Source: Bacillota bacterium (GTDB lineage: Bacteria; Bacillota_E; Symbiobacteriia; JAMDAP01). From it: a stretch of 5,727 bases of DNA. The stretch is from the NCBI GenBank assembly GCA_023484675.1, contig JAMDAP010000089.1:1-5727 (forward strand), given 5' to 3'. A program made the translations under genes and the position numbers. Of the stretch, positions 1-5,540 are shown piece by piece; within the stretch, counting starts at the first letter, position 1; each line of letters opens with the position of its first letter. Under the pieces are notes generated by a model, which saw nothing but the letters and a program-made list of their open reading frames with translations, was not told the origin of the DNA and did not search any database.

Positions 1-1783
1 TCTGCTCCACATGGGTTCCCAGCACCGTGCGCAGGGCCTTGTGCAGCAGGTGGGTGGCGGTATGGTTGCGCATGGTGGCGCGGCGCCGCTCGGCGTCGAC
101 CAAGAGCCGTACCCTGGCCCCCTCCCGCCCCGCCCCGTCCTCAACCCGGCAGAAATGAAGGATGCGGCCCTCCGGCCCCTTCTGGGTGTCGCCGACGACG
201 AGCCGCAGTGGCTCGCCGCCCGCCCCTTCGATGACCCCTGTGTCTCCCACCTGACCGCCCGATTCAGCGTAGAACGGCGTCCTGTCCAGCACCAGGACCA
301 CCTCATCACCGGCTGCAGCCGATCCCACCCGCTCCTCGCCAGACAGCACGGCCAGGATGGTGCCCTCACCGCTGGTGTCGCCGTAGCCGGTGAAGGCGGT
401 GGCCGGCAGGCCGGACAGCACCCGAGCGATGGCCGAGGTGGCGCCGTGGGCCGAGAGGTCCTTGCGCGAGGCCCGCGCCCGCTGCCGCTGCTCGGCCATG
501 GCCTGGTTGAAGCCCTCCCGGTCCACCTTGAGACCGTGTTCCTCGGCGATGTCTTCTGTCAGGTCCAGAGGAAAGCCGTAGGTGTCATAGAGCAGGAAGG
601 CGTCCCGCCCGGCGATTTGCCTGCCGCCCGCGGACTGGGTACCGGCCACGATCTCCTCGGCCCGCCGCATGCCCTCGGACAGGGTCTGGTGGAACCGCTC
701 CTCGTCCAGGCGGATGATGCGCCGGATCTCCTCCTGCTTTGCGGCGATCTCCGGGTAGGCTTTGCCCATCAGGTCTACCACCACCGGCACCACGCCATGC
801 AGGAAGGGCCCGTCGATGCCGAGCACCTTGCCGTAGCGCACAGCCCGTCGCAGGATGCGGCGCAGGACGTAACCGCGGCCGTCGTTGCTGGGAACCACCC
901 CGTCAGCAATGAGGAAGGTGCAGGCCCGGGCGTGGTCGGCAATCACCCGGAAGGGCATGCCGGCCGGGCCCGGATCGTAGGACTTGCCGGTGATCTTCTC
1001 GACGTGGCGGATGATGGGCTGAAAGAAGTCGGTGTCGTAGTTGGAGTAAACGCCCTGCAACACCGAGGCAAGGCGCTCCAGGCCCATGCCGGTATCCACG
1101 CTGGGGCGCGGCAGCGGGTGCAGAACGCCCTCAGTGTCGCGGTCGTATTGCATAAACACCAGATTCCAGATCTCCCGCCAGCGGTCGCAGTCGCAGACGC
1201 CCAGGGCGCATTCCGGAGCGTCGCACCGGTATTCCTCGCCCATATCGATGTGGATTTCGGAGCAGGGGCCACAAGGACCAGTGTCGCCCATGGCCCAGAA
1301 GTTGTCCTTCTCCCCCAGGCGCCCGATGCGCTTCGGCGGCAGGCCCGCGATCTCTTGCCAAAGCTTGTAGGCCTCGTCGTCGTCCTCATAGACCGTGGCA
1401 TAGAGCCGGTCCCTGGGCAGGCCCAGCACTTCGGTGACGAACTCCCAGGCGTAGGTAATGGCGTCCCGCTTAAAGTAGTCGCCGAAGCTGAAGTTGCCCA
1501 GCATCTCAAAGAAGGTGTGGTGCCGTGCAGTGCGGCCCACGCTCTCCAGATCGTTGTGCTTGCCGCCGGCCCGCACGCACTTCTGGGATGTGGTGGCCCG
1601 CTTGTAGGGCCGCGCGTCCTTGCCCAGGAACACGTCTTTAAACTGGTTCATACCGGCGTTAGCGAACAAAAGGGTCGGGTCGTTGTGCGGCACCAGGGAG
1701 CTGCTGGGAATGATGGTGTGGCCCTTGGATTCGAAGAATTTCAGAAACTGGTCGCGAATCTCGTTGCCGGTCAGGGTCCGCAT
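1..1783 (-). CDS. alaS: Alanine--tRNA ligase (AlaRS), N-terminal 594 residues, truncated by window edge
   Basis: Class II aminoacyl-tRNA synthetase that activates alanine with ATP, charges tRNA-Ala and edits mischarged Ser/Gly in the cytoplasm. The ATG at 1783 is preceded by GGAGGG (1795-1790) at 6 nt, which fixes the start. The protein opens MRTLTGNEIRDQFLKFFESK. It continues with the motif 2 region RTARHHTFFEMLGNFSFGDY (about residues 84-103), GDTGPCGPCSEIH (about 166-178), a cysteine-rich CDAPECALGVCDCDRW stretch (about 187-202), EIWNLVFMQYDR, and motif 3 GMGLER (232-237). The editing-domain zinc motif HTATH is at 574-578. The family is usually about 870-880 residues, so the rest of the editing domain with its conserved Cys, and the C-Ala domain, lie outside the window. 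The reading frame is open throughout. Its own promoter and a T-box leader precede it, so expression is probably tied to tRNA-Ala charging. Identification is secure. Confidence 0.98.
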   Translation of the reverse strand, partial: MRTLTGNEIRDQFLKFFESKGHTIIPSSSLVPHNDPTLLFANAGMNQFKDVFLGKDARPYKRATTSQKCVRAGGKHNDLESVGRTARHHTFFEMLGNFSFGDYFKRDAITYAWEFVTEVLGLPRDRLYATVYEDDDEAYKLWQEIAGLPPKRIGRLGEKDNFWAMGDTGPCGPCSEIHIDMGEEYRCDAPECALGVCDCDRWREIWNLVFMQYDRDTEGVLHPLPRPSVDTGMGLERLASVLQGVYSNYDTDFFQPIIRHVEKITGKSYDPGPAGMPFRVIADHARACTFLIADGVVPSNDGRGYVLRRILRRAVRYGKVLGIDGPFLHGVVPVVVDLMGKAYPEIAAKQEEIRRIIRLDEERFHQTLSEGMRRAEEIVAGTQSAGGRQIAGRDAFLLYDTYGFPLDLTEDIAEEHGLKVDREGFNQAMAEQRQRARASRKDLSAHGATSAIARVLSGLPATAFTGYGDTSGEGTILAVLSGEERVGSAAAGDEVVLVLDRTPFYAESGGQVGDTGVIEGAGGEPLRLVVGDTQKGPEGRILHFCRVEDGAGREGARVRLLVDAERRRATMRNHTATHLLHKALRTVLGTHVEQ

Positions 1784-1808
1784 CGGGTTCCCTCCAAACC
1801 TGTTCAAG

Positions 1809-1850
1809 AAAATACCCCGTCCCGAAGGCTGCTGCCTTCAGGGACGGGGT
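1809..1850 (-). terminator. Intrinsic terminator of the alaS T-box leader
   Basis: On the minus strand CCCCGTCCC pairs perfectly with GGGACGGGG. The stem continues as GAAGGC/GCCTTC with one bulged T and closes on an AGCA loop. After the stem comes ATTTTCTT, a moderate U-tract. The hairpin ends 19 nt before the alaS ribosome binding site. The strands 1839-1848 are shared with the antiterminator, so the two folds exclude each other. This is the standard arrangement for transcriptional T-box control. Confidence 0.93.
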
Positions 1851-1982
1851 TTGCCCGCGGTACCACCCTGGTTGTCACGGCCGCCACCGTGCCGGGGGCC
1901 CTCCCTTGGGCCGCGCTTGAGGTACTGATTCCCTTCCTCGTCTGTTGTACATAACAGGGCCATCGAAATCACGGCCAATTTT
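1814..1982 (-). promoter_or_regulatory. T-box leader (tRNA-responsive riboswitch) of alaS, apparently lacking the specifier half
   Basis: T-box leaders sense the charging state of a cognate tRNA and let transcription continue when uncharged tRNA binds. From a predicted start near 1982 the leader is only about 170 nt, where 250-300 nt is typical. Recognisable parts on the minus strand are a GACGAGGAAGGG...CAGTACC block (1942-1921) resembling the 5' strand of Stem I with its AGTA box, an AAGGGAG (1907-1901) resembling the AG bulge, and a GGTG (1888-1885) inside a GGCC/GGCC or CACGG/CCGTG stem resembling the distal loop. Only GTGACAAC (1878-1871) then separates this from the antiterminator. I therefore cannot place a specifier codon, Stem II or Stem III. 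Location and the intact T-box make the class certain. Functionality of the sensing half is doubtful. Confidence 0.85.
1839..1870 (-). promoter_or_regulatory. T-box antiterminator with UGGU acceptor-binding bulge
   Basis: The T-box consensus GGTGGTACCGCG reads on the minus strand at 1867-1856. Helix A1 is CAGGG (1870-1866) with CCCTG (1843-1839). The 7-nt bulge is TGGTACC (1865-1859). Helix A2 is GCGGG (1858-1854) with CCCGT (1848-1844), closed by a CAAAC loop. In known T-boxes the UGGN of the bulge pairs with the NCCA end of uncharged tRNA. N is U here, which fits an A discriminator base, as found in tRNA-Ala. All parts of this element look intact. Confidence 0.95.
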
Positions 1983-1989
1983 GGTACTC

Positions 1990-2018
1990 ATTGTACCCGA
2001 GGGAAAAGGCTGTGTCAA
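1990..2018 (-). promoter_or_regulatory. Sigma-A type promoter for alaS
   Basis: The -35 box TTGACA (2018-2013) matches consensus exactly, the spacer is 17 nt, and the -10 box is TACAAT (1995-1990), one mismatch from TATAAT. The predicted start is at about 1982, just upstream of the T-box leader. The -35 box lies only 17 nt beyond the MFS stop codon. The inverted repeat GGTAC-N5-GTACC (1997-1983) covers the -10 box. Whether it acts as an operator is unknown. Confidence 0.9.
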
Positions 2019-2035
2019 AGGAAAACCACCCGAGC

Positions 2036-3286
2036 TCAGCCGGCGCTCCCGCCCTCAGCCGCTGCGGTCTCCACCGCCGGGGCCGCCAGGGCCAGGCTGG
2101 AGGCCCGGAGGGACGGCATGGCCAGGCCCAACAGGGCCGCACCAAGGAAGATCGCCGCTGAGACGATGAGAGCCGGCGCCAGGCCCACCCGATCGGCGTA
2201 GTAGCCGCCCAGAAGCGTCGTCACCAGCACGCTCACGCTGCCCAGCATGCGGCGCACCGAGAAGACGCGTCCGAGCATCTCCCTCGCCACGATCTCCTGC
2301 ACCCAGGTCATGGTGGCGATGAGCATCACCGCATTGGCCGCGCCGGCCCAGGCGAACAGAGCCAAAGATAGGACAAAGGACGTGCTGTAGGCCAGGCCCA
2401 CCGTGGGCACGGTCATGGCCGCAAACCCGCCCACGAGAAGTCCGAGGCGGTTGTATCTCGCCCCGTACCTGCCCATCCAGGCGGCCGACAGGGTCATCAT
2501 CAGCGACTGGGCGGCCATCAGCCAGCCCCAGTCGGAGGTGGGCCGGTGCAGCATGCGCCCGACCGTCAGCGGCGTCAGGGTGTTGTAGATGCCGATGCCC
2601 AGGGTCAGGGCGACGATCAGGATCAAGTGATCCAACACGGCCCGGTTCTCCCGGTGGTAATGGATGCCGTCGCGAAGGTCGCTCCAGAAGCCGGCTTCCA
2701 GGGCTTGGGGCTCGGGACGCGTCTGGACGGTAATGGTAGCGATGGCCACAGCCGAGACCAGGTAGGAGAGGAAGTCCAGAGTGAAGGCGAACCCGGTGCC
2801 GAGCAGGCCGACAAACATGGCGGCCACGGCGGTGCCGGCGATGTCCAGCAGAGAGTTGGTGGCTTCGGTCAGGGAGTTGGCGGCCAACAGGTCCCTCTCC
2901 GGCACCGTTCGCGGCACTGTTCCCATCAACGCCGGATAGAAGAAGGCGGTGAAGACGGCCACGCCAAAGCTGACCGCAAACAGACCCAGCGGCGATCGGA
3001 TGAAGACCAGACTCAGGATGAGCAGGCCTCGGGCAATATCCGCCGTAACCATGACCTTGCGCTTGTCCCAACGGTCCACCAAGACACCGGCGGCCCAGCT
3101 GAGCAAGATCGGGGGCACCAGGGGCGCCGCCCATACGAAAGCAAAGACGAAGGCCGAACCGCCGGAGATCTTGGCGGCCAACACGGTTGTCGCAACTTGG
3201 GTGAAGCGGTCGCCGAGCAAGGAGACAGCCTGCGCAAACCAAAGTGCAGCGAAATTGCGATGCTTGAGGAGACCGAGGCGTGACAC
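2036..3286 (-). CDS. MFS transporter, DHA3 / MFS_3-type efflux permease
   Basis: Predicted inner-membrane proton-coupled exporter of about 416 residues with the hydrophobic profile of a 12-helix major facilitator. Counting from the GTG at 3286, the protein opens MSRLGLLKHRNFAALWFAQ, typical of DHA3 N-termini. Motif A, GVLVDRWDKRK, sits at 67-77 in the loop after TM2. LDFLSYLVSA at about 170-179 resembles the conserved DHA3 TM6 segment, and EMLGRVFSVRRMLG lies at about 336-349 in the second half. The tail is Ala-rich and ends EGGSAG. The start is uncertain. The GTG has AAGGA at 6 nt. A TTG at 3304 (422 aa) has GAGGGGG at 9 nt. The longest option, a TTG at 3379 (447 aa), is unlikely because the AAGGAGG lies inside its first codons. 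The substrate cannot be read from sequence; macrolides, siderophores or other drugs are known for relatives. No terminator follows, so read-through would reach the alaS leader. Confidence 0.88.
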   Translation of the reverse strand: MSRLGLLKHRNFAALWFAQAVSLLGDRFTQVATTVLAAKISGGSAFVFAFVWAAPLVPPILLSWAAGVLVDRWDKRKVMVTADIARGLLILSLVFIRSPLGLFAVSFGVAVFTAFFYPALMGTVPRTVPERDLLAANSLTEATNSLLDIAGTAVAAMFVGLLGTGFAFTLDFLSYLVSAVAIATITVQTRPEPQALEAGFWSDLRDGIHYHRENRAVLDHLILIVALTLGIGIYNTLTPLTVGRMLHRPTSDWGWLMAAQSLMMTLSAAWMGRYGARYNRLGLLVGGFAAMTVPTVGLAYSTSFVLSLALFAWAGAANAVMLIATMTWVQEIVAREMLGRVFSVRRMLGSVSVLVTTLLGGYYADRVGLAPALIVSAAIFLGAALLGLAMPSLRASSLALAAPAVETAAAEGGSAG

Positions 3287-3458
3287 CCGGCTTCCTTGAC
3301 TCAAAATTCGATTCCCCCTCAATCTATCTTTTGGCATCGCATGCCATATTCTATGGGGAGAACCGAATTCCTCCTTCAAGTTTAGTCGGGAGAAAAAACG
3401 ACAAAATTCGCGCGCACCGTCCGGTGAGGAAAACTCAGCAGCACCGAAACCAAACCGG

Positions 3459-4559
3459 TCATTGGAAGGTTGTGGTGCCCTGGTCCCCGGTCCCTTCCCG
3501 CCAGGACTCGCGCCACTGCACCAGCCAGCGATAGGTGTAGGATGCCAGGACCTTGACGACGCCGGCCACCGGAACGCTCAGCACCATCCCCGCCACTCCG
3601 GCCACCACGCCGCCGGCAAGGATGGCGAACATCACCGTCAGAGGATGCAACCCAACGTTGTCCCCCATGATCTTCGGCCCCACCACGGCGTTCTCAAGCT
3701 CGTGCACCAGCATGAAGGCCAGGATGACCTCCACAGTCTTGAGGGCCCCCATGGGCGCCGCCAGCATCAGGGCTGGAATCATGCCCATCACCGGGCCAAA
3801 GTAGGGGATGACATCGGTAACGCCGGCTACCAGTCCAATCAGGGTGGCGTACCTGAGCTCCAACAGCCCTGCGGCCGTGGCGGCCATGATACCCACGGCC
3901 AGGGCCACCAGCAGTTGGCCGCGCACGAACCCGGACAGCACCTGATTCAGGGCGGTCAGCAGTCCCAGGATCTCGCGCCGGCTGCGCTGCGGCAGCCAGG
4001 CGGCGAAGCTGCGGCGGAAGATGTCCAGGTCCTTCAGGATGTAAAAGGCGATGAGCGGCGCTGCCACCAGGCTGAACAGGCCGTGAAAGAGGCCCATCAC
4101 CGCACCCGTCGCCGACTGAACCTGCCCCATGGCCAAGGCCTGCAGCCGCAGGACGAACTCGTCTACGGCGGCGCGAATGCCAACCGGGATGGGCAGGTTC
4201 TGGTAGTGGTCCTGCAGAGCAGCCAATGACGCTTCCAGCCCGGCGGCGTACTCCGGCAGCGCCTGGGCCAGCCGGCTCAGCTCCGACGCCATCTTGGGCA
4301 ACACCAACAGCACGCCGGCGGCAACGACCAGGGCCACGCCGACATAGACAATGGCAATCGCCCACACCCGCCCGAGGCCTCGCCGCACCAGCACCCCCAC
4401 CGGAGGCTCCAACAGGTAGGCGAGAAAAAAGGCCAGCACGAAGGGCGTGAGGATGATCCGGACCCGGTAAAAGAACAGGACCAGCCCCAGGCCAACCGCC
4501 AGAAGGCCAGTCCAGACAAGAACCCGGTACCAACGAAGCCGCCGCCCGAGTGGTGTCAT
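3459..4559 (-). CDS. AI-2E family transporter (PF01594-type permease)
   Basis: Polytopic inner-membrane protein of 366 residues, the usual length for this family. Two N-terminal helices (about 12-30 and 34-52) are followed by two more hydrophobic segments around 65-88. A polar, helix-rich region spans about 90-150. The conserved C-terminal half has FYILKD (172-177), FVRGQLLV (211-218), DVIPYFGP (249-256) and PKIMGDNVGLHPLTVM (295-310), all hallmarks of the family. Members include the E. coli AI-2 exporter TqsA and Na+/H+ antiporters. Function varies, so the substrate here is unknown and a quorum-sensing role should not be assumed. The ATG at 4559 lies 7 nt after the stop of the YtxH-like gene and has no good Shine-Dalgarno sequence, which suggests translational coupling. 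In related Bacillota this gene commonly sits just upstream of alaS. Here an MFS gene lies between them. Confidence 0.95.
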   Translation of the reverse strand: MTPLGRRLRWYRVLVWTGLLAVGLGLVLFFYRVRIILTPFVLAFFLAYLLEPPVGVLVRRGLGRVWAIAIVYVGVALVVAAGVLLVLPKMASELSRLAQALPEYAAGLEASLAALQDHYQNLPIPVGIRAAVDEFVLRLQALAMGQVQSATGAVMGLFHGLFSLVAAPLIAFYILKDLDIFRRSFAAWLPQRSRREILGLLTALNQVLSGFVRGQLLVALAVGIMAATAAGLLELRYATLIGLVAGVTDVIPYFGPVMGMIPALMLAAPMGALKTVEVILAFMLVHELENAVVGPKIMGDNVGLHPLTVMFAILAGGVVAGVAGMVLSVPVAGVVKVLASYTYRWLVQWRESWREGTGDQGTTTFQ

Positions 4560-4566
4560 GAAGCAG

Positions 4567-4761
4567 CTACATCCCGTCCATCATGTCCTCGGCGGCATCG
4601 CGGCCGTAGCGCCACCAATGCTGTGCCCTCCGGCCAAGTTGGCGGCTGCCGTCCTTGAGCCGCCCCCGCGCATTGCCATTGAACTGAGGCGCCAGCCAGA
4701 TGGCCAGCACCCCACCGAGCACCGCGCCCGTCATGAGACCCGTCACGTACCCTCGCTGCAC
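4567..4761 (-). CDS. YtxH-like small single-helix membrane protein
   Basis: Protein of 64 residues. One Gly/Ala-rich hydrophobic segment, GYVTGLMTGAVLGGVLAIWLAP (about 4-25), is followed by a basic amphipathic tail (RGRLKDGSRQLGRRAQ) ending in an acidic DAAEDMMDGM. This layout is that of the YtxH/gas-vesicle-like envelope proteins, with the helix at the N-terminus and a charged tail probably in the cytoplasm. Similarity is by layout rather than strong motifs. The GTG at 4761 is chosen because AAGGAGGG (4775-4768) stands 6 nt before it. An upstream in-frame ATG at 4782 overlaps the preceding stop codon by one base (TGATG) and would give 71 residues, but it has only a weak ribosome site. The molecular role of this family is not established, though a few members are general-stress proteins. 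Confidence 0.8.
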   Translation of the reverse strand: MQRGYVTGLMTGAVLGGVLAIWLAPQFNGNARGRLKDGSRQLGRRAQHWWRYGRDAAEDMMDGM

Positions 4762-4781
4762 GCGGATCCCTCCTTGTCTCA

Positions 4782-4958
4782 TCAGTCCTGAGGCGCCGGG
4801 TTATTGGCGTCCAACGCCATCAGTTCGCCTTCGTCATCCAGCTCAAACACCTGAACACCTTTGCGGGTCACGGCAAACTCAACGCAGCAGTCCCAACAGT
4901 AGTATTGGTCTGTTCCCACGCGTCCAATCGCCCTACTGTTGCACCGAGGGCAGTTCAC
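4782..4958 (-). CDS. Small four-cysteine zinc-ribbon protein, function unknown
   Basis: Protein of 58 residues with CPRC (C3, C6) and CWDC (C21, C24) pairs separated by 14 residues, plus an adjacent C25. This is a classic zinc-ribbon spacing, so one bound Zn2+ is expected. Between the pairs runs GRVGTDQYYCWDCCVEF, which resembles small hypothetical proteins I associate with this neighbourhood in other Bacillota. The second half, VQVFELDDEGELMALDANNP, is acidic and probably forms a short beta extension. No membrane segment or signal peptide is visible. The GTG at 4958 is chosen because GGAGGTG (4971-4965) stands 6 nt before it. A GTG at 4967 overlaps that ribosome site and is rejected. The gene starts 14 nt after the PRC-barrel stop. 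A nucleic-acid or protein-binding role is possible, but nothing here specifies it. Confidence 0.82.
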   Translation of the reverse strand: MNCPRCNSRAIGRVGTDQYYCWDCCVEFAVTRKGVQVFELDDEGELMALDANNPAPQD

Positions 4959-4972
4959 GCCACCCACCTCCG

Positions 4973-5410
4973 CTACAAATCCCCGGAAAGGTCAACCTGG
5001 CCGGCCGGGAGAAAGCTTCGGCCATCCAGAAGATCCTGCAGGAAGCCGCCTGAAAGTCGATATCCCAGCACCTGCCCGCTATCCGGCTCAAAGACCACAT
5101 CGTCCAAGGTGGCCTCTTCCGCCACAGCGTAGGAAGACCGCTCGGCCAACTGGCCTAGATTCCTGGCCTCGCGCCCCAGGGCGGGCAGCTCAACGGGCTC
5201 GCCGCTCGCCAGCACCTGGTCGGGTCCCAGGCTTTGGACCTGCTCCCAGGGCACAGCCCGCGCCGCCGAAAACCAGCTGGTGGGAGCGATCTGCAGAGCC
5301 ACAACCTGTGATCCCTGCCCGTCGAGCAGGACCTCATGGACCCGGCCCAGGACCTTGCCCGTATCTGCCTGCACCACGGAACGGCCAACGATATCCCTGG
5401 CGGTGACCAT
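4973..5410 (-). CDS. Tandem PRC-barrel domain protein
   Basis: Soluble protein of 145 residues that appears to hold two PRC-barrel units. The first (about 4-65) begins ARDIVGRSVVQADTGKVLGRVHEVLLD and ends with AVPWEQVQSLGPD. The second (about 92-140) contains SSYAVAEEATLDDVVFEPDSGQVLGYRLSGGFLQDLLDG. In both, the D-T/S-G-x-VLG turn is the recurrent element. PRC barrels occur in the photosynthetic reaction centre H subunit, in the ribosome maturation factor RimM and in many sporulation or stress proteins of Bacillota, usually as protein or RNA docking modules. The ATG at 5410 has AGGAGG with a suitable spacing of about 6 nt. An ATG at 5413 is too close to it, and a TTG at 5428 lies upstream of the ribosome site. 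It heads the four-gene cluster after the mnmA terminator. The partner is unknown. Confidence 0.88.
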   Translation of the reverse strand: MVTARDIVGRSVVQADTGKVLGRVHEVLLDGQGSQVVALQIAPTSWFSAARAVPWEQVQSLGPDQVLASGEPVELPALGREARNLGQLAERSSYAVAEEATLDDVVFEPDSGQVLGYRLSGGFLQDLLDGRSFLPAGQVDLSGDL

Positions 5411-5443
5411 CATCCCCCTCCTCTTCAACCGTCCTGTTTAACG

Positions 5444-5457
5444 TGCCCCGAAGGGCA
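5444..5457 (-). other. UUCG tetraloop hairpin in the leader of the PRC-barrel cluster
   Basis: On the minus strand TGCCC-TTCG-GGGCA forms a perfect 5-bp stem capped by the very stable cUUCGg tetraloop. It comes directly after the U-tract of the mnmA terminator and about 34 nt before the PRC-barrel ATG. No U-run follows, so it is not a terminator by itself. It might protect the 5' end of a processed or separately initiated transcript, but that is inference. I see no convincing promoter in 5411-5540. Confidence 0.55.
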
Positions 5458-5458
5458 T

Positions 5459-5489
5459 AAAAAATGCGCGGCCTGGGCAAGGTCGCGCG
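5459..5489 (-). terminator. Intrinsic terminator after mnmA
   Basis: On the minus strand GCGCG (5488-5484) pairs with CGCGC (5470-5466). The stem continues after one A-C mismatch as CCT/AGG around a TGCCC loop. It is followed by ATTTTTT (5465-5459), a clean U-tract. It lies about 50 nt past the mnmA stop and should separate mnmA from the PRC-barrel cluster, unless read-through is used. Confidence 0.85.
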
Positions 5490-5540
5490 TTTCTCGGCAA
5501 CTCTCATTGGATTTTCAGACGTGTACCGTACTTTGGAGCC

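Noticed and set aside
11..1954. 647-codon open frame on the plus strand.
   Set aside because: It lies antisense to alaS and its T-box leader, has low-complexity Gly/Ala/Val/His composition with no recognisable domain, and is explained by the GC-rich third positions of alaS.
2055..3242. 395-codon minus-strand frame overlapping the MFS gene.
   Set aside because: Out-of-frame Arg/Gly/Pro/His-rich shadow, while the MFS frame has clear family motifs.
2546..3283. 245-codon plus-strand frame rich in Gly, Gln, Asp and His.
   Set aside because: Antisense shadow of the MFS gene, without a domain or ribosome binding site.
3324..3347. Possible 7-codon leader peptide (MACDAKR) before the MFS gene.
   Set aside because: The AAGGAGG is 22 nt from its ATG, too far for initiation, and nothing marks a regulatory leader peptide.
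3390..3458. Possible terminator after the AI-2E gene.
   Set aside because: Only weak 3-5 bp stems with alternative pairings are visible. The T6 run at 3395-3400 follows no stable stem.
3462..4229. 255-codon plus-strand frame rich in His and Gln.
   Set aside because: Antisense shadow of the AI-2E gene. The His/Gln richness reflects reverse-complemented hydrophobic codons.
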